A DNA stretch of 5,521 nt from Gammaproteobacteria bacterium (GTDB lineage: Bacteria; Pseudomonadota; Gammaproteobacteria; UBA6429; Thiohalophilaceae). The stretch is from NCBI GenBank assembly GCA_029882235.1, contig JAOULB010000164.1, forward strand, positions 1 through 5,521, read 5' to 3'. Below the pieces are notes generated by a model that was not told the DNA's origin, did no database searches, and saw nothing but the letters and a program-made list of their open reading frames with translations. Positions 4,441 through 5,521 of the stretch are shown here, in pieces. Every line of letters begins with the position of its first letter. The stretch's first letter is position 1. The translations under genes were made by a program, and so were the position numbers.

Positions 4441-5521
4441 ATGTCCGTGGATATGTCACAGTTCCTTGCAACTTTTTATGAAGAAAGTTTTGAGGGGCTT
4501 GAAATTATGGAGTCTGAGTTGCTGAACCTGGATATCGGTGCGGCAGATTCTGAGACAATTAATACAATATTCCGCGCAGCGCACTCAATCAAAGGTGGCA
4601 GTGGAACCTTTGGGTTAACGGCTGTTGCTTCGTTTACACATGTTATGGAAACCATGCTGGATGAAATGCGTGATGGTCGGCGTGAAGTTAGCCAGGAAGC
4701 AGTAACCATATTATTGTCAGCTGTCGACGTATTAAGTGAGATGTTAACGGCATTGCGAGATGAGCAACCATTAAACCACGATGCTATCGGAAAGGCACAA
4801 CAGGATCTTGACAGTCTAATGGCTGCAGGAAATGGTTCGGCTGACACCAGCGTTGAAACAAAAACAGAATCAATGCCAAACGACAGCCAGAATATTACGG
4901 GCTGGAAAATAAAATTCACCCCTCACACAGACATGTTCAAGTGTGGCAATGATCCTGTGCGCATGATAAGAGAGCTGGATGGACTGGGTGATATTAAAGT
5001 TGATGTTGATGTGGCCAAATTGCCTGAATTGAATAAATTAATCCCTGAAGATAGTTATCTATCATGGAATATAAGCCTTAACAGTCCAATCTCTGAACAT
5101 GATGTTCGAGAAGTTTTCGCATGGGTTGAAGATGAATGTGATTTAGTGATTTCACCTGTAACAGGTAGTGGCGGTAATAACTCTCCAGAATTACAGGTGG
5201 ACGTCCTGGAAAGCTCATTCAATCTGTTGGCACCACAGGGTGAAAAACTTGTTGCACGATTTTATGAAGAATTGTTTTCTCGTTATCCACAGGTCGTTCC
5301 ATTATTCAAAAATACAACGCCAGAAAAACAACAGACTAAATTACTGACGGCATTGAAACTGGTTGTTAACAATTTACGTAATCCAGACACGCTCGTTAAA
5401 GCGCTGACTGAAATGGGATTGCGTCACCAGGAATATGGTGCTGAAGCAGGGCATTATGATGCGGTAGCAAGTACTCTGATCGATGTGATGCAGGAATTGG
5501 CTGGAGACAAATGGACAACAG
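4441..5521 (+). CDS. cheA: CheA-type phosphotransfer protein with a globin domain (5' part; runs off the window)
   Basis: Only the first 360 codons are present. The start M-S-V-D-M-S-Q-F aligns residue for residue with E. coli CheA, and AAGG at 4429-4432 is the ribosome site, overlapping the cheY stop. Residues 1-125 are a P1/Hpt domain with A-A-H-S-I-K-G-G-S-G-T-F-G; His48 is the phosphorylation site, at the same number as in E. coli. After a polar linker (131-154) comes a module with W-K-I-K-F-x-P, G-N-D-P, R-E-L-D-G-L-G and V-F-A-W-V-E-D-E-C-D-L (155-238), which as I recall occurs in many proteobacterial CheA proteins. A second Gly/Ser/Asn linker (241-250) leads into a globin from about 253: F-Y-E-E-L-F with Tyr275 (B10), P-L-F with Phe289 (CD1), Gln298 (E7), L-R-H-Q-E-Y-G with His329 (F8), and G-H-Y. 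Helices A to G are visible; helix H and any P3-P5 kinase core lie beyond the end. CheA normally passes phosphate to CheY, encoded 10 bases upstream. The name CheA is an inference from the N-terminus and operon; a kinase-less Hpt-globin protein is possible. Confidence 0.9.
   Translation, partial: MSVDMSQFLATFYEESFEGLEIMESELLNLDIGAADSETINTIFRAAHSIKGGSGTFGLTAVASFTHVMETMLDEMRDGRREVSQEAVTILLSAVDVLSEMLTALRDEQPLNHDAIGKAQQDLDSLMAAGNGSADTSVETKTESMPNDSQNITGWKIKFTPHTDMFKCGNDPVRMIRELDGLGDIKVDVDVAKLPELNKLIPEDSYLSWNISLNSPISEHDVREVFAWVEDECDLVISPVTGSGGNNSPELQVDVLESSFNLLAPQGEKLVARFYEELFSRYPQVVPLFKNTTPEKQQTKLLTALKLVVNNLRNPDTLVKALTEMGLRHQEYGAEAGHYDAVASTLIDVMQELAGDKWTT
5197..5521 (+). other. Globin domain within CheA (partial, helices A to G)
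   Basis: This segment (residues 253 to 360 of the CheA product) has the layout of a bacterial single-domain haemoglobin or the haem domain of flavohaemoglobin. By eye it parallels Vitreoscilla haemoglobin: F-Y in helix B, P-x-V-x-P-L-F at the C/CD corner, Q-x-K-x-L in helix E, H-x-x-x-G and H-Y around helix F/G. Proximal His329 is encoded at 5425-5427, distal Tyr275 at 5263-5265. It looks more like the flavohaemoglobin/single-domain lineage than the HemAT-type globin-coupled sensors, although only an alignment can settle this. The expected final helix, often with A-W-x-x-A-Y, is cut off. Confidence 0.88.

Noticed and set aside
4476..4919. 147-codon open frame on the minus strand inside cheA
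   Set aside because: It lies wholly opposite the Hpt and second CheA module, is rich in Ser and Ile with no recognisable motif, and the + strand frame has clear domain conservation. It is a shadow frame.
1..5521. Mobile elements, CRISPR arrays, tRNA or rRNA genes
   Set aside because: I looked on both strands for terminal repeats, transposase motifs, regularly spaced repeats and RNA-gene signatures and saw none; coding density is high and continuous.

Overview
The window is a stretch of a flagellar and chemotaxis locus from a polarly or peritrichously flagellated proteobacterium, most likely a gammaproteobacterium of moderate GC content. This rests on the order fliH-fliI-fliJ-fliK, on a gammaproteobacterial-type FliK C-terminal domain, on the 'P-A-I-x-I-E-x-S-I-S-R' form of FliI, and on promoters of the RpoN (sigma-54) and FliA (sigma-28) classes. 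The genus cannot be assigned from the sequence alone. All genes lie on the + strand.

Left half (1-3531), flagellar type III export and hook-length control: the last 21 codons of a probable fliH overlap the start of fliI (export ATPase). fliJ (export chaperone/ATPase central stalk) follows after 53 bases. After a 117-base gap containing a strong sigma-54 promoter match comes fliK (hook-length ruler and export specificity switch). FliH, FliI and FliJ form the cytoplasmic ATPase complex of the flagellar secretion machine, and FliK is one of its substrates.

Middle (3532-3720): a 189-base gap holds weak dyads and a good sigma-28 promoter match (TAAAG, exact 15-base spacing from TAAA, GACGATAT). 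It separates the export genes from the chemotaxis genes.

Right half (3721-5521), chemotaxis: a 100-residue stand-alone STAS protein, a 120-residue CheY, and the first 360 codons of a CheA are closely spaced and probably co-transcribed from the sigma-28 promoter. CheA starts with a normal P1/Hpt domain (phospho-accepting His48) and a second conserved CheA module. A bacterial haemoglobin domain then appears where the dimerisation/kinase region would be expected, with the usual haem-pocket residues (Tyr B10, Phe CD1, Gln E7, His F8). The window ends inside this globin. A histidine phosphotransfer protein fused to a globin suggests that oxygen, or another haem ligand, could act directly on the chemotaxis phosphorelay. 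This is the most noteworthy item in the window. Whether the kinase core follows lies outside the window.
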